Positions 49,801-58,027 of a DNA stretch of 64,000 nt are shown piece after piece. The DNA lies in assembly GCF_000327385.1 (NCBI RefSeq), contig NW_008709190.1, forward strand, positions 1,782,751-1,846,750, in the 5' to 3' direction. Made by a program: the position numbers and the translations under genes. Numbering within the stretch: the stretch's first letter is position 1; the number at the start of each line of letters is the position of its first letter. This DNA comes from Lottia gigantea (Eukaryota > Mollusca > Gastropoda > Lottiidae). Under the pieces are notes generated by a model. That model searched no databases. It saw only the letters and a list, made by a program, of their open reading frames with translations, and had not been told where the DNA came from.

Positions 49801-51610
49801 AAAAAACGGAAAAGACACACTCCGTCAAAAAGGACTGCCATTAAGATTAAGACGATGTTTGAAGTTCCTAAAAGGCAAACAACATCGGTCTCTTTTCTAC
49901 TGCGTTTTAGAGGGCGATGCAGAATGGAATATCATTGCTTAAAACAAATTCTTCCTTGACTAGCATCATTTTGTTTTTCTACACAAAACATAGTTCAACA
50001 TACTAAACTATGAAAATATTGAATGCATTGTATAAGTTCTGTTAACAAGACACAGCAAAATATTATTTTTGATATTGAGAAGTATGAAAAACACAACGAG
50101 TAAAGGTGTCCGTTTCAATTTTATGTTCGCTAGATTTCAGTCAAATCATTCAGGTTTAACGAAGTCACGTTGACATTATCAGTGACCTTTACTAAGTGTC
50201 AACGACTTAAGGTCATTAAAGGAATAAAATGATATTTAGATGTATCTATAAAATCTTTATTTCTACCTAATATTTTAATGGCTTTGATACCTAATGTCGC
50301 CCTGACTTCAGAATATTGCTCCTGGTATGTAGAATTTCCAGATATTTGCTTTTAAGTCCTTTTTAAAAATTTGATAACGGAGTATTTGTCATTGTGGGCG
50401 AAGTACATATAAATAACCACACGTCTCCGAAGACCAAAGGTAAATCTCGAAACAGTAGCAGTTGGTTTCACTGAAAGGTTCACTTATCATCGTTAACTGT
50501 TATTGAAAACAGCCATTCGCGAAAAGGACATGGCTTCGTTCTGGTTTTGAAGTAGAAGCAGAAAGAGAAGTAGTTCTGGTTGTTTCAAAAGCAATGCCAT
50601 ACTTTTACAATGGTGCTCCACAGAAGCATGGGTATACATGTATTTGTATTTCAATAACAGCCCACTGCTCTCTGATCGCGGCCAATGCTTCCCATGAGAC
50701 TTCCTATGGACTTTAATGTATGCTTCTGTAATGTCATTATTCTCAGTATGATATGGTAAACACTCATTCACCATTGGTTACAGACAGATAAATGTAAATG
50801 ACGAACATATTTTTTCATCTTATGCATTGATGCTGCGAGTTTAGATATTGCAAATTTTTGCACGATTTAATGTTAAAAAAGTGAAATGCGGGCAATGATA
50901 AACAACATGTTGAGACATTTAATGACATTTACGACGAGAGAAAATCTACTTCTACTGTTCGCCAGATTAGGGCGTGAGGCATTTCCTACCGTTTAGTCTG
51001 TAAATATGCAATTACGTGGAGACAGCAATTAGGTGTGAATGACAACAAAATAAGTAGCAGTTATGTATATATTATACATTCTGAATATCAGTTTGGTTTA
51101 TGAATGGCAATTTTATTGCATACACCACGACTCATTGTAGATTCAATGGATATATTATGATAGTAAGGCCCAATTGGTTTCAGACTACCCATGCATCCAT
51201 GAACTGTTACGAGGTTTAAACATTTATGTGTATAGGGTCACTTTTTGCATCATTCCAATTTCCAATCAGACGTCAACTATGGGTCTTAGGACGTCACTGT
51301 CATTAGTCTCTTGTATATCCATAGCAGCTTTTGCGACAGTGGCATCATAAAACGCTTACTAGTAGTGGAATTGCAAGAGTCACAGACTCCTGACCGAAAA
51401 TGAGAATGGTGCAAATGGGTGATATTATCAGTGTCTCCAATACACATAATAAATTAAAAAAACCTCTTTATAATCACTTTAATATAGAATAAGATATGAT
51501 ATTTCTGTTTGATTTGATTATTAATAAAAATAAAGGGAATACTTACGACTAGTCACACTACTAATAATAAATAATAATAATCCTGTAGGATAGTAGACCA
51601 GAGGCCACAT
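8089..51610 (-). CDS. FACIT collagen, type IX alpha-1-like, complete coding region
   Basis: Forty-two exons join, with compatible phases, into 1027 codons including stop (human collagen IX alpha-1 is about 920 residues). Domain order: signal peptide 1-21, TSPN/NC4 about 31-245, hinge 246-299, COL3 300-499, NC3 500-510, COL2 511-855, NC2 856-883, COL1 884-1001, NC1 1002-1026. Closest resemblance by eye is to vertebrate alpha-1(IX): [33 protein letters not shown] and a terminal GPPGYCEYC...NKGP all have direct counterparts. The lengths of COL2 and COL1 also match. No fibrillar C-propeptide and no von Willebrand A domain are present. FACIT collagens decorate fibril surfaces in the extracellular matrix. 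Whether this chain forms homotrimers or pairs with other chains cannot be seen. The least certain join is the first, across a 12-kb intron. Exon coordinates are in the domain entries. Confidence 0.88.
9882..9936 (-). CDS. Collagen: NC2 exon
   Basis: A 55-base exon encoding [18 protein letters not shown]. It continues as [11 protein letters not shown] at the start of the next exon (9259-9360). It matches the position and character of FACIT NC2 (alpha-1(IX) has a similar IKQVC helix), a short region with one Cys that in vertebrates guides chain selection and registers the trimer. The exon begins in phase 0 and ends one base into a codon, so it is the point where exon phase changes along the gene. 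Confidence 0.88.
10409..28546 (-). CDS. Collagen: COL2 triple helix exons
   Basis: Exons 28490-28546, 28063-28107, 27683-27736, 27403-27456, 26995-27048, 26636-26689, 25516-25569, 23974-24027, 23729-23782, 23525-23569, 22991-23044, 21209-21262, 19463-19525, 12696-12767, 11734-11769, 10995-11045, 10780-10812 and 10409-10555. Sizes are mainly 54 or 45 bases and all are phase 0. They encode residues 510-854, about 345 residues, close to the 339 of vertebrate COL2. One imperfection, [12 protein letters not shown], falls at residues 778-789. The exon at 11734 uses a weaker donor, GTTTGT. A 6.7-kb intron (12768-19462) separates two parts of the helix; an unseen short exon there is possible, but the Gly-X-Y register is unbroken without one. 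Confidence 0.87.
11047..11165 (-). mobile_element. Decayed SINE fragment
   Basis: The plus strand has AATGAAATGTAATGAATAG, then GCCAGGACAGCG, then ACGTGCACAGCTTTTG. These are in the order and spacing of the minus-strand SINE copies at 42-227 and 1481-1789, with much divergence. Confidence 0.4.
11165..11430. repeat. Degenerate short repeats in collagen intron
   Basis: The phrases GTTACCGATCC, GTTATCGATCC, GTTACCAATCCC and ATGTTACCGAT, alternating with ACATGGATCAT or ACATTGATCAT, recur at irregular 50-80 base spacing. This suggests an old minisatellite that has lost regularity. Confidence 0.35.
13581..13746. repeat. Two tandem copies of an 83-bp dispersed repeat
   Basis: Copies at 13581-13664 and 13665-13746 are nearly identical. 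Each starts CCAATTAGTGAAGTCTTC and ends ATAGGAATGGTGCA. Similarity to a third copy near 51361-51460 continues past the second copy (TATCAGTGTCCCCAATAA) to about 13795. Confidence 0.8.
14056..14405 (+). mobile_element. Full-length tRNA-derived SINE with 13-bp target duplication
   Basis: Starts with a tRNA-like head (GGGAGCCGCGGAGGCACAAT, B-box-like GGTTTAATCCC at 14112-14122). Next come a linker and a central domain (GGGATGGGACAATAAACCGA, then GCACGTTAAAGATCCCTC). The 3' part has CACTGTCCTGGCAAAATTTC and AAGTAGGACGTAAACTCC, followed by a T-rich tail. The flanks are a perfect direct repeat, TCTTGTGATGGTT, at 14043-14055 and 14406-14418. SINEs are non-autonomous and rely on a LINE reverse transcriptase; no LINE is present in this window. 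This is the best preserved member of the family here and defines its ends. Confidence 0.93.
15950..16060 (+). mobile_element. 5'-truncated SINE with 11-bp target duplication
   Basis: Carries only the 3' third of the same SINE (from AGTTAAAGATCGATCGAC to the CATTCATTTCATTTTTTT tail). It is flanked by TTGAAAAGTGG at 15939-15949 and 16061-16071. A 5' truncation together with a target duplication is the mark of target-primed insertion that ended early. An internal piece between CAAAATTA and GAAAAGTAGG is also missing relative to the full copy. Confidence 0.88.
17389..17724. mobile_element. hAT-type MITE, 336 bp, with 8-bp target duplication
   Basis: Left end is CAGTGCTGGGTATCG and right end is CGTGCCAGCACTA, forming short terminal inverted repeats with one terminal mismatch. 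The element is flanked by perfect ATTAATAT duplications at 17381-17388 and 17725-17732. CAGNGNTGG ends and 8-bp duplications are typical of hAT transposons. The interior has no coding potential. Sub-terminal DNA is dense in CGATAC/GTATCG palindromes, especially 17635-17695. Confidence 0.88.
19526..22990 (-). other. Collagen introns around exon 21209-21262
   Basis: Two introns of about 1.7 kb each, AT-rich. A minus-strand open frame of 87 codons at 22671-22934 and one of 165 codons at 21084-21581 occur here. The latter overlaps the collagen exon in the wrong frame. Neither resembles a family I know. No repeats recognised. Confidence 0.6.
24933..24964. promoter_or_regulatory. NRF1-like and YY1-like sites in a collagen intron
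   Basis: GCGCATGCGC at 24933-24942 is the core NRF1 palindrome. Twenty bases on, ATCCGCCATGAT (24953-24964) contains a YY1-type ATGGCGGAT on the opposite strand, followed at once by ATAAAATC. Such pairs are common at CpG promoters. In this CpG-poor intron they stand out, but no transcript evidence is available. Confidence 0.25.
25297..25344. repeat. AAT/ATA trinucleotide microsatellite
   Basis: About 16 uninterrupted ATA/AAT units inside the intron between collagen exons 25516-25569 and 23974-24027. Confidence 0.95.
28773..33277 (-). CDS. Collagen: COL3 triple helix and NC3
   Basis: Exons 33170-33277 (108 bases), 32929-32982, 32692-32745, 32375-32428, 31009-31071, 30674-30733, 30316-30369, 29244-29297, 28997-29050 and 28773-28820. 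Most are 54 bases, or 108, and each begins with an intact codon. They encode residues 309-509. Gly-X-Y is continuous except for a four-residue gap, GEAIIG (417-422), at the 31009/30733 exon join, and the stretch [14 protein letters not shown] (498-511). That stretch lies where vertebrate NC3 lies but has no Cys. In vertebrates NC3 Cys form interchain bonds, so this loss is notable. COL3 (about 200 residues) is longer than the roughly 137 of vertebrate type IX. Confidence 0.87.
29298..30315 (-). other. Collagen intron with poly-G run
   Basis: AT-rich intron of 1.0 kb. A 14-base G run occurs at 29616-29629. Nothing else recognised. Confidence 0.6.
31072..32374 (-). other. Collagen intron
   Basis: 1.3-kb AT-rich intron. 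I see no exon or recognisable repeat in it. Confidence 0.6.
33607..35982 (-). CDS. Collagen: hinge exons with basic cassette, RGD and Cys pair
   Basis: Three phase-0 exons. Exon 35947-35982 (36 bases) encodes [12 protein letters not shown], 8 of 12 residues Lys or Arg. Exon 34013-34099 encodes a Thr/Arg/Pro-rich linker, [19 protein letters not shown], followed by [10 protein letters not shown]. The RGD lies at 34028-34036 (residues 279-281). Exon 33607-33672 encodes [17 protein letters not shown], an acidic ExC...C patch that leads into the first Gly-X-Y triplets at residue 300. All three can be skipped without a frame change. The acceptor of the middle exon could shift by a few bases within CAGAGAG, but the reading frame and RGD are not affected. 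Confidence 0.82.
34028..34036 (-). other. RGD tripeptide in collagen hinge
   Basis: Codons CGT GGT GAT in frame within SGRGDIN, between the TSPN domain and COL3. It lies outside the triple helix, so it could be accessible to RGD-binding integrins. That function is inferred only. Confidence 0.7.
34100..35946 (-). other. Collagen hinge intron with recurring ATGCTAA phrases
   Basis: 1.85-kb AT-rich intron between the basic cassette and the RGD exon. Between about 34315 and 34640 the phrases TATGCTAATCGA, GCTATGCTTATA and GCTATGCTAAAAGC recur at uneven spacing, perhaps a decayed tandem repeat. Open frames here (34267-34482, 34495-34755) appear to be products of this composition. Confidence 0.45.
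36239..39382 (-). CDS. Collagen: TSPN (NC4) domain exons
   Basis: Five exons, 39323-39382, 38045-38177, 37308-37533, 36700-36870 and 36239-36319, encode residues 22-245. The fold is the thrombospondin N-terminal-like (laminin-G-like) module. Landmarks are [19 protein letters not shown] (31 on), [50 protein letters not shown], and [19 protein letters not shown]. The Cys at 31, 191, 228 and 238 correspond to the disulfide Cys of vertebrate NC4. In vertebrates this globular domain projects from the fibril surface and binds matrix partners. Exon borders GT-AG fit at each join. Confidence 0.9.
37785..37882. repeat. Short inverted repeat in a collagen intron
   Basis: CACCGTTTATACTGCC near 37786 and GGCAGTTTAAACGCGGC near 37862 are imperfect reverse complements, about 60 bases apart. 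They would fold into a hairpin. It could be a small foldback element; no target duplication was found. Confidence 0.35.
41262..41345 (-). mobile_element. SINE fragment, 3' end, minus orientation
   Basis: The plus strand reads TGGAGTTTTACATCCTACTT, then GATTAATGAAGACAGATTA, matching the tail of the minus-oriented SINE at 42-227 with substitutions. Confidence 0.55.
41781..42570. repeat. Minisatellite, about 8 units of 80-118 bp
   Basis: Each unit contains TTGCTTGCAACTGCTGTATA, then CTGATTGGCATTTTTGGGC, TGTAATGTTCAGATCTAAAT and AATGTTCAGAAAACTAAATC, then ACCAAACAAGAA. Units differ by substitutions and by gain or loss of an internal GTTCAGATCTAAATAAT segment, which explains the variable length. 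Confidence 0.9.
45990..46276 (+). mobile_element. SINE, 5'-eroded, plus orientation
   Basis: Matches the 14-kb copy from just after the B-box region to the end. It has GATGCAGGTAAAAAGGGCTG, CGTCTAGTCGTTCGGATGGG, GCGCGTTAAAGATCACTC, GCCGCTGTCCTGACAAAATT and AAGTAGGACGTAAAACTCC with an ATTTCATTTCATTTTT tail. No clear target duplication is seen. Confidence 0.85.
46821..46846. repeat. T10-G16 homopolymer junction
   Basis: Ten T followed by sixteen G in collagen intron 1. A similar G run of 14 occurs at 36391-36404. Lengths of such runs are prone to sequencing error. Confidence 0.85.
51361..51460. repeat. Third copy of the 83-bp dispersed repeat family
   Basis: AGTGGAATTGCAAGAGTCAC, GAATGGTGCA and ATTATCAGTGTCTCCAAT are in the same order and spacing as in the pair at 13581-13795, with moderate divergence. 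It lies about 90 bases from the collagen signal-peptide exon. Confidence 0.7.
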
Positions 51611-51614
51611 GTCT
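51547..51614 (-). CDS. Collagen exon 1 of the coding region: signal peptide
   Basis: The minus strand reads [19 protein letters not shown] and then TS before a GTAAGT donor, a good signal peptide with predicted cleavage after VTS. It ends one base into a codon. The next exon (39323-39382) opens with two bases that complete Gln, so the phases fit. The ATG (51610-51608) is preceded four bases away by a strong acceptor, TTTATTTTTCAG, so at least one 5' untranslated exon lies further upstream (higher coordinates). Assignment to the collagen gene rests on phase, strand and the known gene plan. Another gene inside the interval is not excluded. Confidence 0.65.
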
Positions 51615-53341
51615 CTGAAAAATAAACAAAGAAAATCTTGGAAACATAGAAGAAGAAGAACATACAATGAAATTTGCAGTAGTATGGAATGGATAGTCTG
51701 TGAAGGTATGAAGTCATTGTCATCTCACATGACAATAAATAAAAAAATCAAGAATTGTTTATGTTAAAATATTATTCGAGTTTTAAATTCGATCTGAAGT
51801 AAATTATTATGTATTCAGCATATTTAAGGGAGATAACTCAAAAGCCGTTTATCGACGAATCATGAATGTCACACGATCCCTGATCTCACCCGTGTGTCGA
51901 GATCTGAACAAAATTATATCCTTAAAAATAATCATAATAATTGTAGACCGGAGTCATCATGTTCGTCATTTTTTTGCTCCTATGTCTTCTAATTCGACAC
52001 CAATTTTAAGTAAAAAATGTATTAAGCTGGAAACTAGCAAATGTGATGGTTATCAAACTTGTTTGTTCACGAAGCATTACAGTTGCGGCATATACGTAAC
52101 CAAAAAAAAAAAAAAAAAATAAAAAACAAATAACCCTAATCATAGACTTGATGTTTTTGATTACTTTTCATATATGATGGTCGGAAACCAAAAATAGTGT
52201 TTTCTTTATCTACTTCAGTTTCCACCAACATTGAACAAAAATATCCTTATCGTGCAGATATTAAAGACAGAAAATACTTTCTAATCAAAAATACGTAAGA
52301 TTTTGGCGAGTACTGATAGCTTAATAGTTTGGAATAATTTTCTTCTGTGCAAGAATAATACAACTGCATCATGTAATCTATTGTTCCTTACTTGATTCAA
52401 TCTGGTGGCCATATGAATCAACAGTTCTCTGTGTTTCATTTTGTAGCTTTTTCAAGCCAGGCCCGGAGAGACTTAACACTTTCGTGAGTAATATCATCAA
52501 CAATGACTTTTGACGGAAATTCAAAAATTCTTTTAAGTGTTTTTACAAATCAGCTGGGAGTAGAATGAACAATCTTGTCGCTGGCAACATAACTTGACAC
52601 TTTCTGTAGAGATTTTGACTTCCGCCTTATTGCCAATTGAAGTAATGTAATACACATTATTATACAAAGCTGTTCTCAACGATTAAAAGAAGAACCCACG
52701 AAAACGGTTTTTTTGCCATTTTCTAAGCGTTGTATTGGATGTCTGTACATTTGTTTTTCAGAAACAAAACACTAAGTAAGTAGAAAAAAGTGAAAAAGAA
52801 AAGAATCGCAATATAAACAAAATTATGTAAATGATAAGAGCGTGTCTTAAGGACTGGCAATATATATGCATGACAAGGATCGTCAAAACCTCGGGGAGAC
52901 TACCTTCTAGAAATTTGTTTTGTGTAAAATTATTCGGCATCCATGATGTCTAACCCTTGCTTCACGTCGTTAAACGTTGTTTTGCTCTCACAGAAAAGCA
53001 GGTGTACCTCTGTGGAACACTGAATATAACTCTGTGTTGCAACCTGTTAAGCGTTAACCACATTAAAAGCAATACCAAGTTTCTTTGGCCAAATCATTCC
53101 AACGACAAGTATCCAAGAAAGTCTTTTTTTTATCTTAAAAGAAATTTACAGGGTCACACAAAGGACAAACTATATGTTGACATTCAAAATGTGAAATGTT
53201 ATACACCAAAAAAGATGTTCGATCTTTACAGGTGTTACTGTTCACGTCGATTATGATAAATGACCTTCGCAAATTAGTGACACTTTTAAAATACATTTGG
53301 TTGAAAAATCTACCTGCAACACTCATCATTAGAAATATCAA
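51615..53341. other. Upstream region of the collagen coding start
   Basis: AT-rich. A poly-A run sits at about 52101-52119. If the acceptor before the collagen ATG is used, part of this region is an intron and a 5' untranslated exon lies here or beyond. I cannot point to that exon. Confidence 0.5.
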
Positions 53342-54945
53342 AAACTATATAACACCAACAACTCATCAGATTGATTAAACTATATAACACCAACAACTCT
53401 TCAGATTGGTTGAACTACATAACATCAACAACTCATCAGATCTGTAAAACTATATAACACCGACAACTCTTCAGATTGGTTGAACTATATAACATCAACA
53501 ACTCTTCAGATTGGTTGAACTATATAACACCAACAACTCATCAGATTGCTTAAACTATATAACACCAACAACTCTTCAGATTGGTTGAACTATATAACAT
53601 CAACAACTCATCAGATTGGTAAAACTATATAACACCAACAACTCTTCAGATTGGTTGAACTATATAACACCAACAACTCATCAGATTGGTTGAACTATAT
53701 AACATCAACAACTCTTCAGATTGGTTGGACTATATAACACCAACAACTCTTCAGATTGGTTGAACTATATAACATCAACAACTCTTCAGATTGGTTGGAC
53801 TATATAACACCAACAACTCACCAGATTGGTTGAACTATATCACACCAACAACTCATCAGATTAATAGAACTATATAATAACCAACAACTCATCAGCTTAC
53901 TAGAACTATATAACACCAACAACTCTTCAGATTGGTTGAACTATATAACATCAACAACTCATCAGCTTACTAGAACTATATAACACCAACAACTCTTCAG
54001 ATTGGTTGAACTATATAACATCAACAACTCACCAGATTGAGTGAACTATAAAACACCAAGAACTCATCATATTGGTTGAACTATATAACACCAACAACTC
54101 ATCAGATTGGTTGAACTATATAACACCAACAACTCACCAGATTGGTTGAACTATATAATACCAACAGCTCTTCAGATTGGTTGAACTATATAACATCAAC
54201 AACTCTTCAGATTGGTTGAACTTTATAACACCAACAACTCATCAGATTGGTTGAACTTTATAACACCAACAACTCATCAGATTGGTTGAACTATATAACA
54301 CCAACAACTCATCAGATTGGTTGAACTATATAACATCAACAACTCTTCAGATTGGTTGAACTATATAACACCAACAACTCTTCAGATTGGTTGAACTATA
54401 TAACACCAACAACTCATCAGATTGAGTGAACTATATAACACCAACAACTCTTCAGATTGAGTGAACTATATAACACCAACAACTCATCAGATTGGTTGAA
54501 CTATATAACACCAACAACTCACCAGATTGGTTGAACTATATAATACCAACAACTCATCAGATTGGTTGAACTATATAACACCAACAACTCATCAGATTGG
54601 TTGAACTATATAACACCAACAACTCATCAGATTGGTTGAACTATATAACAACAACAACTCATCAGATTGGTTGAACTATATAACACCAACAACTCACCAG
54701 ATTGGTTGAACTATATAATACCAACAACTCATCAGATTGGTTGAACTATATAACACCAACAACTCATCAGATTGGTTGAACTATATAATACCAACAACTC
54801 TTCAGATTGGTTGAACTATATAATACCAATAACTCAGATTGCCGGAACTATAAAATACAAAAAAAAATGACCATGTTAGTAGAACTAAACAACACCAACA
54901 ACTCAAAGGATCGACAGAACTATACAACTCTAATAACTGACCAAT
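53342..54945. repeat. Minisatellite, 35-bp unit, about 43 copies
   Basis: The unit is AACTATATAACACCAACAAC followed by TCATCAGATTGGTTG, 35 bp. Regular copies run to about 54840 and degraded ones to 54945. Main variable sites are CACC/CATC and TCATCAG/TCTTCAG/TCACCAG. Some multi-unit blocks are repeated, for example the 70-bp pair containing CAGCTTACTAGAACT near 53890 and again near 53960. This implies unequal exchange within the array. The unit is not a multiple of three, so it is not a protein repeat. Confidence 0.97.
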
Positions 54946-57900
54946 AAAGCACTTACAATACATATCTAGACAGGAGGGAGGACAGCAGTTGAACACTAAA
55001 AACAACACACACTTATGAACAAAAGGAAAATACCAAACTGGAAAAACTATTCTTTCCATCAAAGACAAACCTCGACATTAGCCACGACGTGGGCATGGAG
55101 AGATGTTCCTTAGTCATATCAAAGTAAGGTTTTCTCTAAAATTTATGACTACTGAATTATGAGACTAAATGCTGGGTGTAACAGTGTTAATGGATAGGTC
55201 ATTTCCGTGAAATGCTAAATATGCAATAGTTTATTTTTCTTAAATGAGGCATTCCGCCTCCACAAAGAACTTCAAGGAATAAAAATTTGAGATCAAATCG
55301 GTCGTTGAGTGCATTTCAGCTGCTGCAGAATGATTACAGAAGTTATATATGGATTCTATGTCGATATGGTGATGCAGAAAGACAGGAAATGGCTGCTTCC
55401 CTCCAACTGATCTTTTGAGCCGAGCCTTTTCGCCTACAGCTTCATATGAATTCCTACTCCTATTTAAAGAAAATGAATAGTGCAAATGAAATGGAAGGGA
55501 ACATATACATTAATAATCCTTATTATCATGCATTTGCATCACCAACAGATGAACACTAATAGTGTCCAGGTCAATCACCACCAATATATTTAATTCATGG
55601 GGGATGAGGGCAATACAGTAAAATGTTTCATCTTTCAGATATCGTATTGTGCTGATATCCTGTTTAAACCTTTTGATATGGTTAACAATAAATATATATT
55701 CCCTGGCGATATTACACAACCTTTCAATAACAGAAATCATACCAATATCGTTGTTATAGCTTATTATTGCCTCCCTTGAAAATTTCAGATCACAGAGTTA
55801 ATATCTTGAATGTCGTAAAGAAGATGGTTCAATCGCAGCCGTTGACAATCCTTTTCACTCAAAAAGCTGACCACAAGCACATTTGAAGAAAACTGTCTTG
55901 ATGGCAAACGTCAGACTCCTTTGCAGAATTGAATTGCTTTTAACCGAAAATAATGATCTTTTTGAGCACATTTTAAGCTATTTGTAACCGTCCAGTTGCA
56001 TACCCTTAATTTTATTAATAATCCATTGAATTTCATGAATAAGATGGTTCAAGAAGCAGTCGTAAAACAGTTAGCTGACTTGACGGACTAGAACTCACTC
56101 TACAATTCGCTTTTGATTTGCAAGAAATAATGAACTCATTAAGCATATTTTATCATAGGTTGCCTTTCTGAGCTATTATTAACCGGTCAGTTACATATCT
56201 TTAATTTAATTGTTGGTGATCACCACTTTAATAGCGGGTCAGATTAACTTTTATGACCACATTAACGGTCAGTTGTAACAGATCTCATAAATTAGAAATT
56301 CTTTTGACTTGAATATTATCATTAACAATATCATAGGTTGAATAAATTTATTACTTCATTTATTGTTTATGGTGACTATTATTCGTGGATACTAATAATC
56401 AGCGGTCGTGGAAAGAACTCTATGCCAACACACACATATTGCAACTTTTTAAAAGAATCATTTGAACTGTCCAAAAAATATTGGAAAGCACAGTTCATAA
56501 ATGAAAGAGCAACATCAAGGGCAATAACTCAAAACCCCGTCATTGTAATGATAAATCATCAAAGATGTAGGATTAATTATGAATACCATCCATCCAGACC
56601 ATAGACTAATTTTGATAAGTCAAGGGCAATTATCATTCAACAAAATCTCTCAGATCAAATTTCCTGTCTTCATTGGCTTTAACTTGAGCAGAAGTAGGAC
56701 ATAAAACTCATTTTATTTCATTGTCATCAAATGGACTGAAAATTTCCGTCAGTAAAAATTTCAACTTGTTATATACCGTCCAAGATCATGGTTTATAATT
56801 GCTATGACAATTAGAGACACAAGTTGGCAGAAAGCAAGGTGTCCCATTCTCCTGAACATTTTTTTCAAATTTCTTTTGCCATTTCTGTTGTCTGACTTCA
56901 ACTGTCATTCTTTTCAATTTGCTTCACAGCTGTGAGTTCTAGTGCACCCGTTGAAGTCAAATACCTGCATTATTTCATTTTTTGTAAACCTTTTATTAAA
57001 TAACGAAGCCCTTGTGCACAGGTTTAAATGAAAATATAATGTCTAGGCGCAAATATATCACTAAAAATCTGCCAATGCTATCCGGAATGAAATGTCATAA
57101 AGTCAAGACTCACTATAGCAGTGATCAAGTTGGAAGTGTAGGTCAATTTTCGTTGGTGCAAATGTGTATAATATGCAGCTATAGATACTGTACATGGTTA
57201 ATCAAATTAAAATTCTGTCATATTTTTTCCTTTAACACTTTTTAAAAAGTCAAGTCTCTTTTTAGGTACAGAAAATACGATAAGTAGATTTCGTATTCAA
57301 TTTTTACCCAATTGAGTGTGGGTGATGTTGTTTTAAGCAGGGGTGTAAAATACTTATTTAAACCAATTTCAAAAAGGTGTGAAAAAGTAAATAAAAATAG
57401 TGAGAAAAAATTGTACTTACCTCACCTCGCCAAGCTATCTTTGTGATCAGCTATTCCAATTGTTCAAATGTTTGACAACTTTCATGTATCCGTATAACAA
57501 ATTATTCCTTGTTACAAAATCACACACATTAATATCCCCTCCTCTAGCCTATTTCACCATTCCTTTGCCTTTTCTACTACAACATGTGGCCCAACACTGT
57601 CGAAAAATAAAGAAAATGTGTTTTAGGTATTTTCTTATTCTTATATACGAGGGTTATTCTTTTCTTAAACAGCCAATAGTTAGACGAATACAATGCTATT
57701 ACTAAGTAAGTATTTATCCTATAGACTATTGTTCCTCGGTTACCTTACCCATACCAATGAAAATCACATGTCAAATTTTCCTGTCTCCGTCATCAGCTGT
57801 CATAAATTCTACCCGAGACGTTCAACCCAACTTTCTAGTATGATTGGGATTATATACACAATGTAAAGGACATGCACAATGAAATCAGCTGATGCGGTAG

Positions 57901-58027
57901 TTTTGTGGTATTTCCGGTTTTTCACTGTATAGATTTATCAATATAGATATACTGCATTAAATGATGAAATAATGCATCTAGCTTCGCACGTACTCCCAAT
58001 CGTAGAGTTCAATTACAAAGGACCTTC
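54946..58027. other. Non-genic stretch, 3.1 kb
   Basis: No supported gene. Minus-strand open frames of 76-81 codons (55240-55485 and 55510-55740) have no recognised family. Two weakly similar blocks starting AAGATGGTTCAA (about 55818 and 56040) may be an old 220-bp duplication. A decayed SINE tail lies at 56632-56725. Confidence 0.5.
56632..56725 (+). mobile_element. Decayed SINE tail
   Basis: CAAAATCTCTCAGATCAAAT, CTTCATTGGCTTTAACTTGA and GCAGAAGTAGGACATAAAAC followed by TCATTTTATTTCATT follow the 3' end of the SINE family with many changes. Confidence 0.45.

Larger units (their letters stand above)
39383..51546 (-). other. 12.2-kb first coding intron of the collagen gene
   Basis: Inferred intron between the signal peptide exon and the first TSPN exon. 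Contents: a SINE fragment at 41262-41345, the 105-bp minisatellite at 41781-42570, decayed SINE traces at 44285-44400 and 48510-48615, a longer SINE at 45990-46276, a T10/G16 run at 46821-46846, and a member of the 83-bp repeat family at 51361-51460. Small open frames (for example 43585-43776, 48707-48996, 49645-49959) show no family resemblance. An unrelated gene nested here is not excluded. Confidence 0.55.

Noticed and set aside
8089-51610. Fibrillar collagen of type V/XI class
   Set aside because: There is no COLFI C-propeptide. The helix is broken into three blocks and ends in a short NC1, so it is a FACIT.
53342-54840. CRISPR-like regular array
   Set aside because: Repeats are contiguous with no unique spacers and the genome is animal. 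It is a minisatellite.
53342-54840. Tandem hammerhead ribozymes (minus strand of each unit has CTGATGAG)
   Set aside because: The second catalytic core GAAA and the pairing stems are absent within the 35-bp unit.
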